In this document: positions 22,641 to 35,830 of the stretch, in pieces
How the letters are laid out: every line of letters begins with the position of its first letter
Position numbering within the stretch: the stretch's first letter is position 1
Origin: Rhodeus uyekii
Taxonomy: Eukaryota; Chordata; Actinopteri; Cypriniformes; Acheilognathidae
NCBI GenBank assembly: GCA_037043235.1
Contig: JAWRVZ010000027.1
Span: 4,899,501-4,963,500, forward strand
Reading direction: 5' to 3'
DNA: 64,000 nucleotides
The notes under the pieces: model-generated
Database searches by the model: none
Told to the model about the DNA's origin: nothing
What the model saw: the letters and a program-made list of their open reading frames with translations, nothing else
Translations under genes and position numbers: made by a program

Positions 22641-25149
22641 TCGTTAAACACTCGTGGTGAAAAGCAACGCGATTGCGAAATTAACTGGTCTGACTCATTT
22701 CTGCGAATCGGCTCCTTAGAACAGTTCAAAACAATGATTCAGTGATTCATTAATTCACGTCTCAAGACTAAAAAGTGAGATTCCTATGCAGTATGTAATA
22801 ATTTAAATAATTTTATAATAATTTTGCCAATAGGCGACTCTCTTTAGTAAACTTAAAATGCTCATACTGTCTCTTGACTTGCTACGAGAATGACACGAGA
22901 TAGAGAGAGATAGAACCACTCGACTCGACTCAGTTCGGTAAGCCAGTTCAAACGATTCATTTAAAAGATCCGATTCACTAGAGCGATTCAAATGTTTCTA
23001 TTTTCCAAGAGACGTTCTATATAAAATATAGTAATTTTGGCATACATGCCTAAAATGACTTCATGTCTTTTAAACGACACCTTTTCAGGGTTATTCTGCT
23101 TTGATTCCTGCAGTCTCAGTAGGCTGACACACTTTTAGCTTGAGTAAACAGCACTCTTCATTTGCTGACTCACAGAAACCTGAAACTAGTATGCTTGGCC
23201 ATGAAGCTGAAAAGCAGATGCTAAATGCTTATCATTTTTCAATGATTCCTACAATAATTTGTCTCTCACACTTAGGCTCACCTTAAATAAGCTACGCTTA
23301 CTGGCAGCTCAGTTTATGTAATGAAAAAGTTAAATAAATGTATTATATATTTTATAAACAGTAAATGAAATTAGATATTTAGCATTTTAAAGAACCAAAT
23401 GAGAACCTTTTCCAAAACATTAGTTTGTGTAATGTTCTCGTTTTGAACACCAGGGGGCAGTGTACTTTTAGGAAACAGGGAAGAGTGGCTGTGCATCGCC
23501 CAATAGATTTTTCTTTAAATATATTACTATTTATTAACATATAATATTCGTTTTTTAATAGAATGATAATGCAGTTATGCTTAACCACGAAAGTAATTTT
23601 TTAAATACATTTCTTTTTTGACACTATAATAATTTAAATTGAATGCCCATACAGTTTTGTAACATGCCACTGTCTTTCACATGTACATTTCAGACACAGT
23701 TACACAAGTAAAGCTCATTTTATTTTTCTATATAGCCTGGATTAATAGCTTGGATCAGCCAGGCATGTTATCTTTCATATTGAAGGTATTATTCAATGCA
23801 TGAATGATTATATTGCAGAAGTTTCTTGAGGAATTTGGCACATACAACACTTGGGGTCTCATGGTGCTTTTAGGAGGTCACAAGTCAAAGTGAAATATAC
23901 AAAATGAAGTGCTGACTTAACACTCACATGCCTTTGATGTTAAGGATTTAGGGCTTAAGCGAACACTTCACTGTTTTAAGATCCTACAACACTGCCCATT
24001 GCACTGCCTGCATATTTTGCAGTCCTCTAAATCAGCTTCAAAATGATCATCATTTAACCACTGATAAAACTTCACTTTGAATGGAACTTCACAGGTACTG
24101 GACTGATAGTTTTGACTGAAAAGGGAGATTGCTCCCGACAGGGGGTTATTTCGAAACCCTCCTCATATGAATGTCAGGCTATCTCCTTATATATGGTTCT
24201 TGCAAAGAGATTGTCTATTCAGAAGTGGAAATTGGACATGATGTGTGGTTAAGAGAGCTGCTGAACATTATACATATAGACAAATTATTGCGAACAATGA
24301 CCAATTTTATTTATTTAAAACGAATCGGAAACCTATATTAAACCATCTGAGAATGCAATCACTTCATACTGACTTGTTATATATTTATTTTTCTATGTTA
24401 ATATCTCACAAATCCCATTTCCATCTTATCCCTGTATGTTCAGTATACCATACTGTTGTTCCCCTTTTGGGACCTCACTTTTGTTGAAGTGTTAGAAAAC
24501 TAACTAAAGTTTGTATAAGAAGAACCCCATTGCTTTGATTGTGCTTATAATGGCATTATACCAGTTTGCCCTGCAAGGAACTGTAAGGTAGTTGAAACCA
24601 CTGCAAACAAGATGGCCACCCTCAGCCTGTAATTGCATGCAGGCAGTAAATGAGGCAGCCCAATAAAGGTGCTGAGATTGTTTTAACAGAGTGAGCTTGG
24701 CTGAAATGCGTGGAAGGCTGTGTGAAAGGCAGGCAGGAAGGGGGGAAGAGGGGGAAGGGGGGAAGGCAGAGGCGTGTGATTGATGGCACACAGACAGTGT
24801 GTTACTGACCTTGCTTGATGACGAGTCTCCCTCAGGCCCATGACTCTCCTAACCTCGCTCCTCCTCCCAGGCGCTCCATGTCAAGTGTTTCTGAGGAGAT
24901 CAATGAGAAGATCTGGTGCAGGCCAGACTTATGTTGGCCAGTCATTTTATCATCTCATTACTAATCTGGTCAGGGATTCCTCTTGCTTGTTTTATAGATA
25001 CTGCAAAACCTGAGGAATGACGACTATTGAGTTTTGGTGTTAATTCGAATTGTTTTCTACAAATCAGACCTTTGTTACCTGTATTAACATTTCTACCCTG
25101 TTTGGTGTACTCAATCAGATAACCGAACTGAATTTTTCATAACTTATAA

Positions 25150-25460
25150 TCATTGAAATGGATTCTCTTCATCAAAGAAATATCACAAATTATCAAGCAG
25201 CACAACAGTTTTCAATGCATAACAAGAGCAGCAAATTAGCATATGAGACTAATTTTGATCATGTGACACTGAAGAGAAATGATGTTGAAAATTCACAGCA
25301 CTTTTTTATCACAGCAATATATTGCATTTTAAAATATATTCAAATAGAAAACAGTTATTTTAAATTGTAACAATATTTGACAATATTAGTGTTTCACTCT
25401 ATTTTTCTTCAAATAAATGCAGCCCTGGTGAGCGTAAGAGACTTTTTTACAAACATTTTA
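25150..25460 (+). mobile_element. Third fragment of the cyprinid dispersed repeat
   Basis: It contains ttttgatcatgtgacactga, agaaatgatgttgaaaattc, attttaaaatatattcaaat, agaaaacagttattttaaat and aaataaatgcagccctggtg. These are successive blocks of the consensus partly seen at 15.6 and 19.85 kb. Confidence 0.65.
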
Positions 25461-26039
25461 CACCATTATGCGATAATGGTGCTATCCTTTGAAAATCCTT
25501 TATTGATTGAAATATAGCCGTGCATGATAAAACAGATTAGGAACCATGTTTTACAGCAAAAGAGATGGTATCTTTTGTCTTGTTTGACAGATTACAGCGT
25601 CTGAATGAGTGCAGTTGACATGCAGTACCTACATTTAGTTGCACTTAGTAGCTTGCGACATGAGTGAGGTGACAGTGGGCTTTCTGGGGCGGGCCGATTT
25701 GCTTATATCATGGTGGCATCAAAAAATGGGAGGGGAGTGGAAAAAAACGTCAGTAACAAACACCCACCACACCCTGAACATATAGTCCTTCCTGATGGAA
25801 AGGGAGCATGTGGATACTACCGACGAGAAACAAAGGAAAACGCTAGCTAAAGTGAACTATAGAAGAGAGGTAAAGTAAAATCTTAAAGTCAATCAAAGAC
25901 CCCAGAAGGGTAAAAGACAAAGGGAGAGGAAGTACGTAAGTGACAGAGATAAAGGGACGGAGAGAGAGTGAGCTTGTGTGCCAAAGAGAAAGGGAGAAAC
26001 ATGAAGGGGGGCAGAGGTATTTAGTATGCACGGCCAAGC

Positions 26040-26480
26040 TGCCCCATCTGCTTAGCACAGCAGTCCCCATCGTATAACTGTCTGTAGGCCGTGGGCCGCA
26101 TAAAGAATGTCTCCAATTTGATGTAATTCCGCAAAATTAATGACAGCTTTACCCGGGATGGGTCGTGAGGGAATGATTAGAGTTTGATCATCCATCTGAT
26201 CGGTGGCCATGGCTGGCCCAAGCAGCCCGTTGACGCATGCTGGGTACACCCTCGCCAGGGACCCACCGACAAACATGCACAAAGCCCATGCCAAACTGGC
26301 AGGCTTTAGCCTCTCATTCAGCTCCTTTAAATGAGGTTTGCAAACATACCTCTGCACAAACACACCATTATGGCAGGAGGAATATCTCTTGTGTGCAGTG
26401 GCTGCACTGACCTCAGTTTTAATGCTGCTCCAGGCAGACCTGTGCTGTATTTCAAAGCAAAGGGGTCCAACCGGCATCTA
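26040..26480. promoter_or_regulatory. Candidate conserved non-coding element
   Basis: This is an unusually complex, repeat-free and GC-balanced block in an AT-rich desert, with homeodomain-type cores such as aattaatgacagc. It also carries an accidental-looking 141-codon minus-strand ORF (26477-26052) without recognisable domains. An enhancer role for hoxc13 or a neighbour is inference from position only. Confidence 0.3.
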
Positions 26481-29400
26481 ATTTACTGAAGTCTGAGGTC
26501 GCATTGTGGTATTTTACAAGAGAGCTTTACTGTGGCCATGATTGGAAATGGGTATGAGTTTAAGAGAGATGGGGGCGGATTGGGAATTGCAGAGGGGATT
26601 GATCCAGGCTATGGATAGAGGGAGTTAATTCCTGGATGTGTGATTTTCCTCCTTTCCTTCATCCCTTTTCCTACCCATCCCCCCACCCCTCTCTCTCTCT
26701 CTGTCTTCCAGGGATCCTACTTTTACAAGCGAGCAGGGGCATTCCTTTTACTAGGGGGCCTGGTGCATCTCTCTGTGCTGGGGACATTAAAGGGGAAGCC
26801 GGTTTGTTTATCAGTGCAGAGTGCAGGGCTTTAGATCAAGGTCTGTCGTCTGGCTCACACTGCTCTTCTGGGTTTGTGCTGTTATGTGGTGTACTCACTG
26901 GGTAATTTAAGTGAGCCCACAGATAAACAAGTGATTGATTACAGGGCTGTGCAAACGACTAGCTGCCATGGTGGTTGGAGAGATGGCACAGATTGCACTG
27001 CAACAGACAACCAGTGCTAATGGCTTATGCTCGAACACCTTTGAACAACACTTATGTTGCAACTGTTGAGCATGCGGAAAGCCTCTCATTTCAGAATCAA
27101 AAGTATAGGCACTTTGCTCTGAAAATGCAAAGGTGGCTTTGTTCCTGGCATATAATTGCTGAATGGAAAAGGTTTATTCATGGGAAGGAACACAGCAGAA
27201 TTAATTTCCCATCTGACAAAGATTCTGGGTTTCAACCAAGCTGGAAAAGCGTGACTGCCAGGTACCTGCATGAAAGGCCAAGTGCCAATGCACTTTTAAG
27301 CGATGACTCCGGTGCAGATTTCTGGGCATACTGGCACATTTCCTAACAGCGTTTTGATTTTGTGCAAAGAGCCGTCCAGAAAAATAATTGCACGTGAAAG
27401 AACAAAGATAAGAAAATATCTTGCATGTGGTTAGATGGAATTGATTCACAAAAGCTTGTTAGAAAAATACTCTGTGTTCTTTTTGCTTTAATGACTCCAT
27501 TATGTTTTCAAAATTCTCTTTATGTTTCTGTTTTTATATCATTACATTTGGCTTGATTTGTGTTCTCTTTGCAAGCTTTTCTCCGTACACATTTGCATTC
27601 AATAGTTGCCCTTATATCATTTTACCTACGCACTCACCCTCCATCTCTTTCTCTTTCTTTCTTTCCCTCTCTTTCTCCACCTCCACTTTTTTATATTTTT
27701 GTCTGAGCTGGAGACCTTTCTCTGTGCTGTGACCTTTAGGTTTTAAATGAAGCCCCTCTGTGGCTTGTCTCTCTTCATAGACCGCCAGTTACGAGCCTTG
27801 GGAGGACCGCAAAAAAATAACGATTCAGATGAAATGGCCCCTTTAAAAAGCTCTTCCAAATTCCTTTTACATTTTTCCTGCCTGTCCTACTGCCTTCCCC
27901 TTTTTTTCTGGCCGCATTAATATTCACACTAATGAGGAACATCCTAAAGAGCAAGCTTTGGAAAATCTCAGCCAGACAAAACAGGCCTGAAATAAGTATA
28001 TATACACACAAATAAGCAGCTATACATACACGCAACATGCAGGCATGGTGCAGTGAAACATACTAATGCAGTGAACGCTCATTACTGATGGATTTAAAAC
28101 AAATGGCAAATGATTTATAGGAATTGGGAAAGCCTGACTTATGATTATATGTTTGCCAAAGATGTGACTGTTTTTTCCCCTATTTAATAACCCTTTATAG
28201 TTGCCCTCTATAAGTGTCAATCATTGAGGCTTTATTTTAATGCATACATTGGCAAAATGGAAAATTAAATTATTCCTTTTATCCAGGACATGGCCTGTGT
28301 TTGGAATAACATACTTTAATGGGAAGCAGTTTGAGTTCAGTGTGCTGCTAACTATTCATCATGTATCTTATCTTAAGACAGAATTGAAACATGGGGGAAA
28401 TATTTGAATTCTATTTTTTGTAATGTATTTTATGTGCTGCATTATCTTATATAAAAAAATATTATTTACATATTACTTTTAAATAAAATAATATGGAATT
28501 CCACTTATAATGGTTATAATGATTTTTTGTTGAAGTTGCCTTTTACACTTTTATGTAAACACAGGATTTGCTCATGAAGTGCGTGTAAAATCCAACTTCA
28601 CAAAAAAATTGAAAGTTCACTGCAACTTGTACTTTGGAAGTCATGGACAAAGAAAAAGCAGCGCAAGCATTGTTGTTGTTTTTGATGTTAACCAACTATC
28701 TTTGTGGTATGGTGTGAGAGGCCCTGAAAGTGCACTATAATATAATGTAAAAACACATAGATAATAGAACCAAAGTGTGAGCACATTTCTAATGATATGA
28801 CTCCTATAACATTTTAGATGTCATGTTTGTTAACCAATAATAGGCCAGTGTATAAACTTACATATCTTTCTAAATAAATAAAAAATAAGAACTAAAGTCA
28901 CATTTTTCAGTTGTACAAGTAAAAAAATATATAATGCATGTAGTAATATGTAGTATAATGAATACTATTTATTATATTAATTAACAGTTATTCCATTTTA
29001 AAGATTAAGCTAAACTACAAGAAGTGAAATGCACAATATCAATTAAATATCAGATTTAATAGATATTGATCAATTTAAATCTCTCATATTGGCTGACATT
29101 CAACTGATATATTGCACATTCCCACTTCATGTGTTTTTGACTATATCTGGAACAGTGGAAGTTTAGAAGCATTTTAGTTAGACACATTTCACTGCTAACA
29201 GAACAATGCCTTATTAATCATGGCTGCTGTACACAAAGCAATCTTTGTACGAACAGTTCGTCACGGCATTAAGAACAGCAAGTACTTGTCCAGTTATCAA
29301 GGAAAATGAGAGCAATTAGATACAACAGCGAGCATGGAGGCTGAACACATTTGTGAATGCCTTGAGCGAACTCCAGAATTCAGTTTAACACCAGACAGTG

Positions 29401-30056
29401 ATCAGCGGGGTTCCTAATAGGAGCCAGGTAATCAGCAGGGCTCGGTTACAGATCTACTTGATGTACAGAGTGAACACACACAGAGCTGCTTATGCAATCA
29501 TTTGTGTGGCTAAATAAGGACAAACAAGCTTGTTTCTCACACATGCACACCTGTGTTCTCCAGGTTAAGTTGATGCTCCAACTAATGACTTCCAACACAT
29601 CCCACATGTTTCAATGCACATCAAGGACGCAAAACCAGTCCAATCGCTGAACTGCAGTTCCTGTTGCAGGTCTGCAATGAGGTTATGACCACCATGTACA
29701 GCATCGGTGTTGAGAGTTTTGCTCTGGAAGACATTAACACTCCACTTAACTGCATTAGGAAGGTTGTTGGGCTTGAGCACTTTAGAAACACACATTTTCC
29801 GTTTTCAGATTTATTCTCGTAAAATTCCCACCACCTCTCTAGACACACAGAACGGAAAAAAGAGTGATGGAAAATTTCAGGGCGTTTGAGTCTAGGTGGA
29901 GAGAGATGAAAACAGAAAAGGTGTTGATTCTGCAATTACTCAGCGGTAATAAAAAAGAACAACCCTGCAGGGTTTTGAAAGCATTTACTAAAATTACACT
30001 GAAAGCATTAGCTTCATGCTAAAGCTAGATGTTCTCATAGACCTATATTGGCCTAA

Positions 30057-30830
30057 CCTTAACGAAAAAGAAGTATACTTCAAGTTCATTTTATGAAGTA
30101 CACTTTAAAATGTACTTGAAGTTTACTTAAGTATTCTTTGTGTAGTAAGTATACTAATTTCAATGTAGTAGTAGTAAGCATGTAAGTGTACTATTTAAAT
30201 ACTGCTTGGGACTAAATTCCCCACTTTTTAGTATATAAACAAATATGTCCAAGTGTACTATAGCTGTAACAGTTGTAAACTTGCTTGTACTAAAAAAAAG
30301 TTTGTTAATAAAGTACTGAAGTGTACTCTCAGTGAACTACTAATTTAGTAGTTGCAAGTTTTCTGTATGTGAACATAACATCATGTTTGTAGTTTGCTAT
30401 GAGTGTGAGGTTATAAGTATTGCTGCTTCTTCTTCACCCATCTTTAGATCTGGAGATTCTTTACTGGAAGATGCATAATGTCGCCCCCTACCATATAACA
30501 GTAAAAACACGGAGAGCCGGAAATTTCAATCACTGGCTGGTGAGTAAAGTAGATCTGAAGAAAAAAGTTACACTTCCAGTGGACTAGCCTACACAAAAAT
30601 TGGGATACTAAAACTATGTGAAAAATCAAAAATTTAGATTTAATCAGATCAAGACTGAACACAACTGCAAGCCAAGTATGGTTAGAATACTTAATTACGG
30701 TATACATTTAAATAGATCTCAAATAAAAGACTGAGTACAAGTACAGGTCAAACATACTTAAACCTTTCTGTCAGTATAAGTCAACTGTACTGAAGTGCAA
30801 TTTTAAGTATATTTCTGAAAAGTACATAAA
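30057..30830. mobile_element. AAGTATACTT-rich dispersed repeat, possibly a DNA transposon with an internal non-repeat part
   Basis: The region is full of alternating gtatactt/aagtacac words (aagaagtatacttcaagttc, tttatgaagtacactttaaa, gtagtaagtatactaatt), which recur in the last part (taagtatatttctgaaaagt). The middle (about 30360-30720) is less repetitive. A clear terminal repeat pair was not found. Confidence 0.4.
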
Positions 30831-32238
30831 AAATAGACAAAGTATTCTTCCTTATTTTTTTTAGTTTTCTCAGTCACTTGTATTTCTGTGATCTGTGATT
30901 CTGTGATTTTGGGGTATTTCTCAGATCACAACTGAAATTCTCAATACTTTTTAAACCTCCACATCTTCTAGTCACTTGTGCATATCATAAAAGCAATTTT
31001 CTCAATGTTTTGAACAAATAGCAACTGCTTTGATACAGTCATACAATTGATTATGTGCAACTGTCTGCTGTTTCCTACATTATCAATTGCTTATGTCACG
31101 TTTATCAAAATGTATTATACTGGTTCTCTATTGTATAGTCTTACCCCTCAAAACATATAGGCATTAGTTCCTTGCATAAGTCATTGAATACAAAATTGTT
31201 ACACTAGTTGTCAAGTATATTTTCTATACATGTCTATTAGAGGTTTTAGTGTGTGTAAATGTGTCCTGAATTGGTGAACTGCAGAGGAAAAATTTGAATT
31301 TCAGTAATGAAGGGAAATATAAAGGGATAGATCAACCAATGATCACCCAGGTCTCTTAAAGAGCTCTTAGAGATCCAGCTCATGAACCTTCATTTGGCAA
31401 GCATATATAGAAAGATGACAACACAGTGTTACAATTTCCTATAATGAAAGAACAATAAGGAAATTAAGAGGTTCATCAGCCAGGAGAAAGAATAGAGGAT
31501 GTGTGATGGAAGAGGTAAAGATTGTAGAGATTGTTGTGGACCAAGTTCTCAGTCATGACATTATGGCTGAGGTGGGTCAAAAAGTATAATATAATCCGAC
31601 AATGTTCACCATGTGGTCCACTTGCATTTTTCATAAGACATAATGTAAAACACACACAAACACTCATGCACATGTGTGTATATATAGAGAGAGTCTCTAT
31701 AGAGAGAGTCTCATCTTTTCTTTATATCGTAATGATATGTACTGTCATTTGTTGACAGATCAACAGTTCAAGTGTAATCAGGAATCCTGACCAGTTTCTT
31801 GTGAACATCGTCCCACATAGTAGTCTAGCATGGAATTTAGTCACTGTCATCAGTATCGTAGCCATATTTTACGTATAAAAACACTGACAGAGTACTCTGT
31901 TACACTGACAACATGACAAAGCATTTTGACCATCTTGTTTGAACAATGACACGAGGACTTGTCATTCTGATGGCACTGATATGTTCATTGACAAATACTT
32001 TTGAGGGGGTTTTGATTTTACAGTTACAGGTAATCCATTATGAGGTGCTCTTTGTACCAATTGTTTAGAGAAATATACTTACTCATTTGCAAATCTTAAG
32101 AATGATTCATAAAAGCGACGTATACTAATAGCACACTTGAATAAACTTCTTTATCGTAAAGGTTATTAATGGAGCCTCTGGAAAAATAAATTTCTTGTGT
32201 TAACCTTTTATTTATTTGATGGATGGATGGAAAGAGGT

Positions 32239-32654
32239 TGTCATGATGAATCACTGGAAGCAAATGCAGGTGAAAAGTGTTTATTGAAAATAACGGAAAA
32301 TTAAAGTCACTGAGAGACGGATCACGGATGGCGCAGGAACTGAGATGATCCGGTATGATGGTGAAGTGACAAGTGCAGGTGAAGACAATCCAGACGGTGA
32401 ACAATCCACAAAGCCTGGAACACCAAACAGGAGGGACACACACCATGGAGACATCAACAACGATCTGACAATGGAGACGAGAAGTGAGTGAGTATATGTA
32501 ATGAATGTGAATGAGCTGCAGCAGGTGTGGTGATGAGTGACAGCTGCCGACGCTGATTATCCAAGTGGCTCGGAGCACGCCTACTGACACACACACAAAC
32601 ATCACAACAGTGACACGAGACAAGCAGGAAACAATGTATTCATAAACCGTGACA
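32239..32654 (-). mobile_element. Solo LTR of a Gypsy-like retrotransposon
   Basis: On the minus strand the 416-bp block starts TGTCACGGTTTATG and ends TTCATCATGACA, giving the TG...CA boundaries and the TGTCA/TGACA ends seen in many fish Ty3/Gypsy LTRs. It carries AATAAACACTTTTCACCTGC near its 3' end, as a polyadenylation signal would lie in an LTR. No internal gag or pol region or second LTR is present, so it is probably a recombination remnant. Target duplication is unclear. Confidence 0.6.
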
Positions 32655-32696
32655 GAGAGGCATGCATACAAACATTGATTGGTTGGTTGGTTGGAT

Positions 32697-32849
<153 letters not shown>

Positions 32850-34722
32850 GTAGATAGAGCTGCTCTAATGGTGTCAGAGGGCACTGCATGTCTGTGGAGT
32901 CGTGTGGAAAATTATAGTGACTGGACCTCATTCCTCTGTAAATTCTCAGTGTATGATTTGTGGTTATGATGAGGTAAAGAAACATCATTCTACACTGAAT
33001 TCCACTCAAACAGTCAAGAAGAAAGGAATGGTACAGTTGAGTAGGGAAGAGAAAAAAGCAGCAAGGAGCGATCAATTTCAGAAGAGAAGAAAAAGCAACC
33101 ATAAAGCATTAAGCGTAACATCAACATTCTTGTGTCATTCTATTAGCTCGAGCAGGGGAGCAAGGTGCTAGCAACGACGAGACTGCAATGCAAGGAATTC
33201 TGGAACTGTAAAATCGAATAAATGTAAACATAAAAAATAAGTAGGAAGGTATGAATGCAGAGAGAAATGAATGTGAGTGAAAGAATGGAAACCAAATGTG
33301 AGAGGTGCTTAACTGCCAGTAAATCTAACAGTGCTTCTGCAGAACCATGACTGTTTGAATTCAGCATAGTCATATAATATAAACCAATATATGTGGACAT
33401 CTGCATTCATAAAGATCTGGAAGTAAAAGAAGTTAAAAAGCCCCAACTTCTGCACGTGCTTGATTTGTAGCAGAAAGGGAAATTCTCCAGCGGCGATCCG
33501 TAAGGCACTGCCAACACATAAACAATACCTCACCAATTCAGGAAGAAATGTTGGTTCCACTGACACATAAAAAGAGCAGTTTGCCATGGAGACATAAACA
33601 GAGAGCACATAAAAATTTAGCCACATAAACTCTGCACTTAATGTCTGTCGTGTTTACGGTTAAATCGGACATTTCATCAAATTCATTGTCACAATTTAAA
33701 GAGTGGCCAAATGAATGCCACATTTGGGTAATCTGTGGTTTTTGGTGATGTTCTATTGGTGAAGAATACTTAAATACTCAGTTAAAAAACAAACACAAGT
33801 CGTTATGACTTAAAATAACTGAAAAGAATTATAGTGTTGAAACCATAGTAGGACAAATTCATGTTTAGCTTTTGAGAACCTATGAAGAACTGAATAGTAT
33901 TGCAAATGAATCAAAATAAGGCTGTAATGTGTGAAATAACAAGCCAGAAGAGATTCAGTGATGATTAAAAGCAAGGATCGAGGATGATACTCGACCCAGC
34001 ATTCCATATTCAGAAGGCAGTATTTTTGGTACAAGTTTACGTCCCCTAAATATCGCTATAAAACTATGTTGATTGAACTGCAAATCTCCCTGAGAAGTCC
34101 AATAAACGTAAATGTGATTTATTTCAGCAAAATCAAAGTCAGTTCGGCCAAGCGTCCAATTCATTTCTGTGATATTTCAATGAATACACCGTGTAATTCA
34201 TGCAGAGCGAGAGACCCTCCCTTCGAAGACATTCCTTCGCTCTGAACACACCCCACCATTGTCAAAGAGCCGCATCCTGGCCACCTCGAAGAATGTTCTA
34301 GTTCAGGTTCAGTGGAGCTCAGAGCCCGAGGGAAGCAGGAGGACACAGATTCACGCTCCTCACCCTGCAATGCGGTGGCACTGCTCGTCACCAACAAATA
34401 TACGTTAGCCCGATGCCTTATCTCAGCTGCAAATATACAGACACGCTCACCCTCCCTCTCCTTATCAAAGAAATAAGCATTTTTACAGAGTTTTAGCTAT
34501 AAAAAGGCAGGAGCAGATAGCCCATAAATCTAGTCATAAAAATGTTAAGTTGTCAGAGGTGCCATCAGCTATCAATCGTGCGGAGGGAGGCTGGTGGAGG
34601 GGAAATCGGTGATAAAAAACAGCATTTTAGGGAAATTATGTCTAGTCTTCCATTTGCAAAGTGCTGCAGTCGTATCCCGCCTGAATCTTAATCACGGGCT
34701 CCGGTGTGGGAGGGTAGGAGAG

Positions 34723-34724
<2 letters not shown>

Positions 34725-34758
<34 letters not shown>

Positions 34759-34863
34759 TGCAGGAGACCCAGAGAGGGTGGGCCGGTGCCTGAGGTGGAG
34801 TTGGAGATGGGGGGGAAAGAAATTATACAACTAGCATAAATCTCCTCTACAGTCTCCCAGCCC

Positions 34864-34896
<33 letters not shown>
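34725..34896. repeat. Facing GT and AC microsatellites
   Basis: A GT run (34725-34753) and an AC run (34864-34896) are complementary and 110 bp apart. They could pair as a stem of up to about 29 bp or form Z-DNA. Confidence 0.8.
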
Positions 34897-34898
<2 letters not shown>

Positions 34899-35145
34899 AT
34901 CATCTCTCTATCTTCCACTTCATCGCATCTCTCTCTTCCTCTCTCACCTCATTTGCACTCTTCCTCCATTTTTCTTCATATTTTCTCTAATCTCTTATTT
35001 TCTCTTTCTATCTCTTATTTTCATCTTATTTTCATCTTCAATGATTAGTTTCCTAACTTGTCCCATTGGTTTGCTGTTATGTTGCCTCTTTTGCTGCATT
35101 CCTGACTGGACTGGTGGATATAGATTGACATGTCTGAGAGACATG

Positions 35146-35166
35146 TCTCTCTCTCTCTCTCTCTCC

Positions 35167-35197
<31 letters not shown>

Positions 35198-35515
35198 TGT
35201 GTGTGTAGGTCTATATTACATTGTGGGGACCAAATGTTCCCTAAAGGATAGTAAAACCTGAGATCACCTACATTGTGAGGACCAGCCAGTGGTCCCCACG
35301 AGGGAAATGAATCAATAAATGTACTAAATTTAGTTTTTCTGAACTTGTAAATATGCAGGAAGTTTTCTATAATGGTTAGGTTTAGGGATAGGGTTAGGGA
35401 ATAAAATCTAAATATAGATTAGAAAATAAAATATACATTTGTACAGTATAAAAACCATTATGCCTATGGAGAGTCTCCACAGACATAGCGAAACAGAGTA
35501 TGTGTTTGTGTGTGC
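35146..35515. mobile_element. TC/TG microsatellite plus teleost 'GTGGGGACC' dispersed repeat
   Basis: After a (TC)n(TG)n run the sequence reads acattgtggggaccaaatg, ggaccagccagtggtcccc, ggttaggtttagggatagg, gtatctaaaa-poor AT text and tataaaaaccattatgccta, ending in another TG-rich run. This order of blocks is a familiar dispersed repeat in many teleosts. Inverted GGGGACC/GGTCCCC words occur inside it. The transposon class is unknown to me. Confidence 0.6.
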
Positions 35516-35689
35516 CTGTAACCAAGTAAGACATTTCCTCTTAAATGCCCTTTATTATGCATTCTGTCACAAGGTGGCATTTGTGATGTAACTAAGCATA
35601 AATAGGTTCATAGATGTGGAGTAGAAAGCTCCCGGTTATGCCAAAGTTTCCTATTCCTCATTGTTTTTCTCACTGCAAGGCTGTTAGGC

Positions 35690-35830
35690 AGAGCGCCACT
35701 CACTGACTTGATGAATGCCTGAATTGTCAGATCTGCGGCGCCGTTTTTTAATTGAAGGTAATTTTGTTAATTAATTTGAAATGGCTCCAGAGTGCTTACA
35801 AGATGAGTGATGGCCCCTCAGAAAAGACGA
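35690..35830. promoter_or_regulatory. Candidate conserved non-coding element
   Basis: The block contains gatctgcggcgccgtttttt and then ttaattgaaggtaattttgt, taattaatttgaaatggc. This gives several TAAT homeodomain cores next to a GC-rich word, without repeat character. A role is inferred only from its position between calcoco1 and hoxc13. Confidence 0.3.

Larger units (their letters stand above)
22640..32235. other. Gene desert, calcoco1-proximal part
   Basis: No ORF here has the length, conservation or splice context of a gene. It holds a GATTC-rich repeat (about 22690-22995), a cyprinid repeat fragment (25150-25460), an AAGTATACTT-rich repeat (30057-30830) and several non-repetitive, GC-balanced stretches that could be conserved non-coding elements: about 24600-24960, 26040-26480, 26700-27350, 27770-27980 and 29210-29470. 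Confidence 0.5.

Noticed and set aside
35338..35410. Telomere-like ggttagg/gggttaggg words
   Set aside because: They are part of a known-type dispersed teleost repeat and not a tandem TTAGGG array, so not an interstitial telomere.
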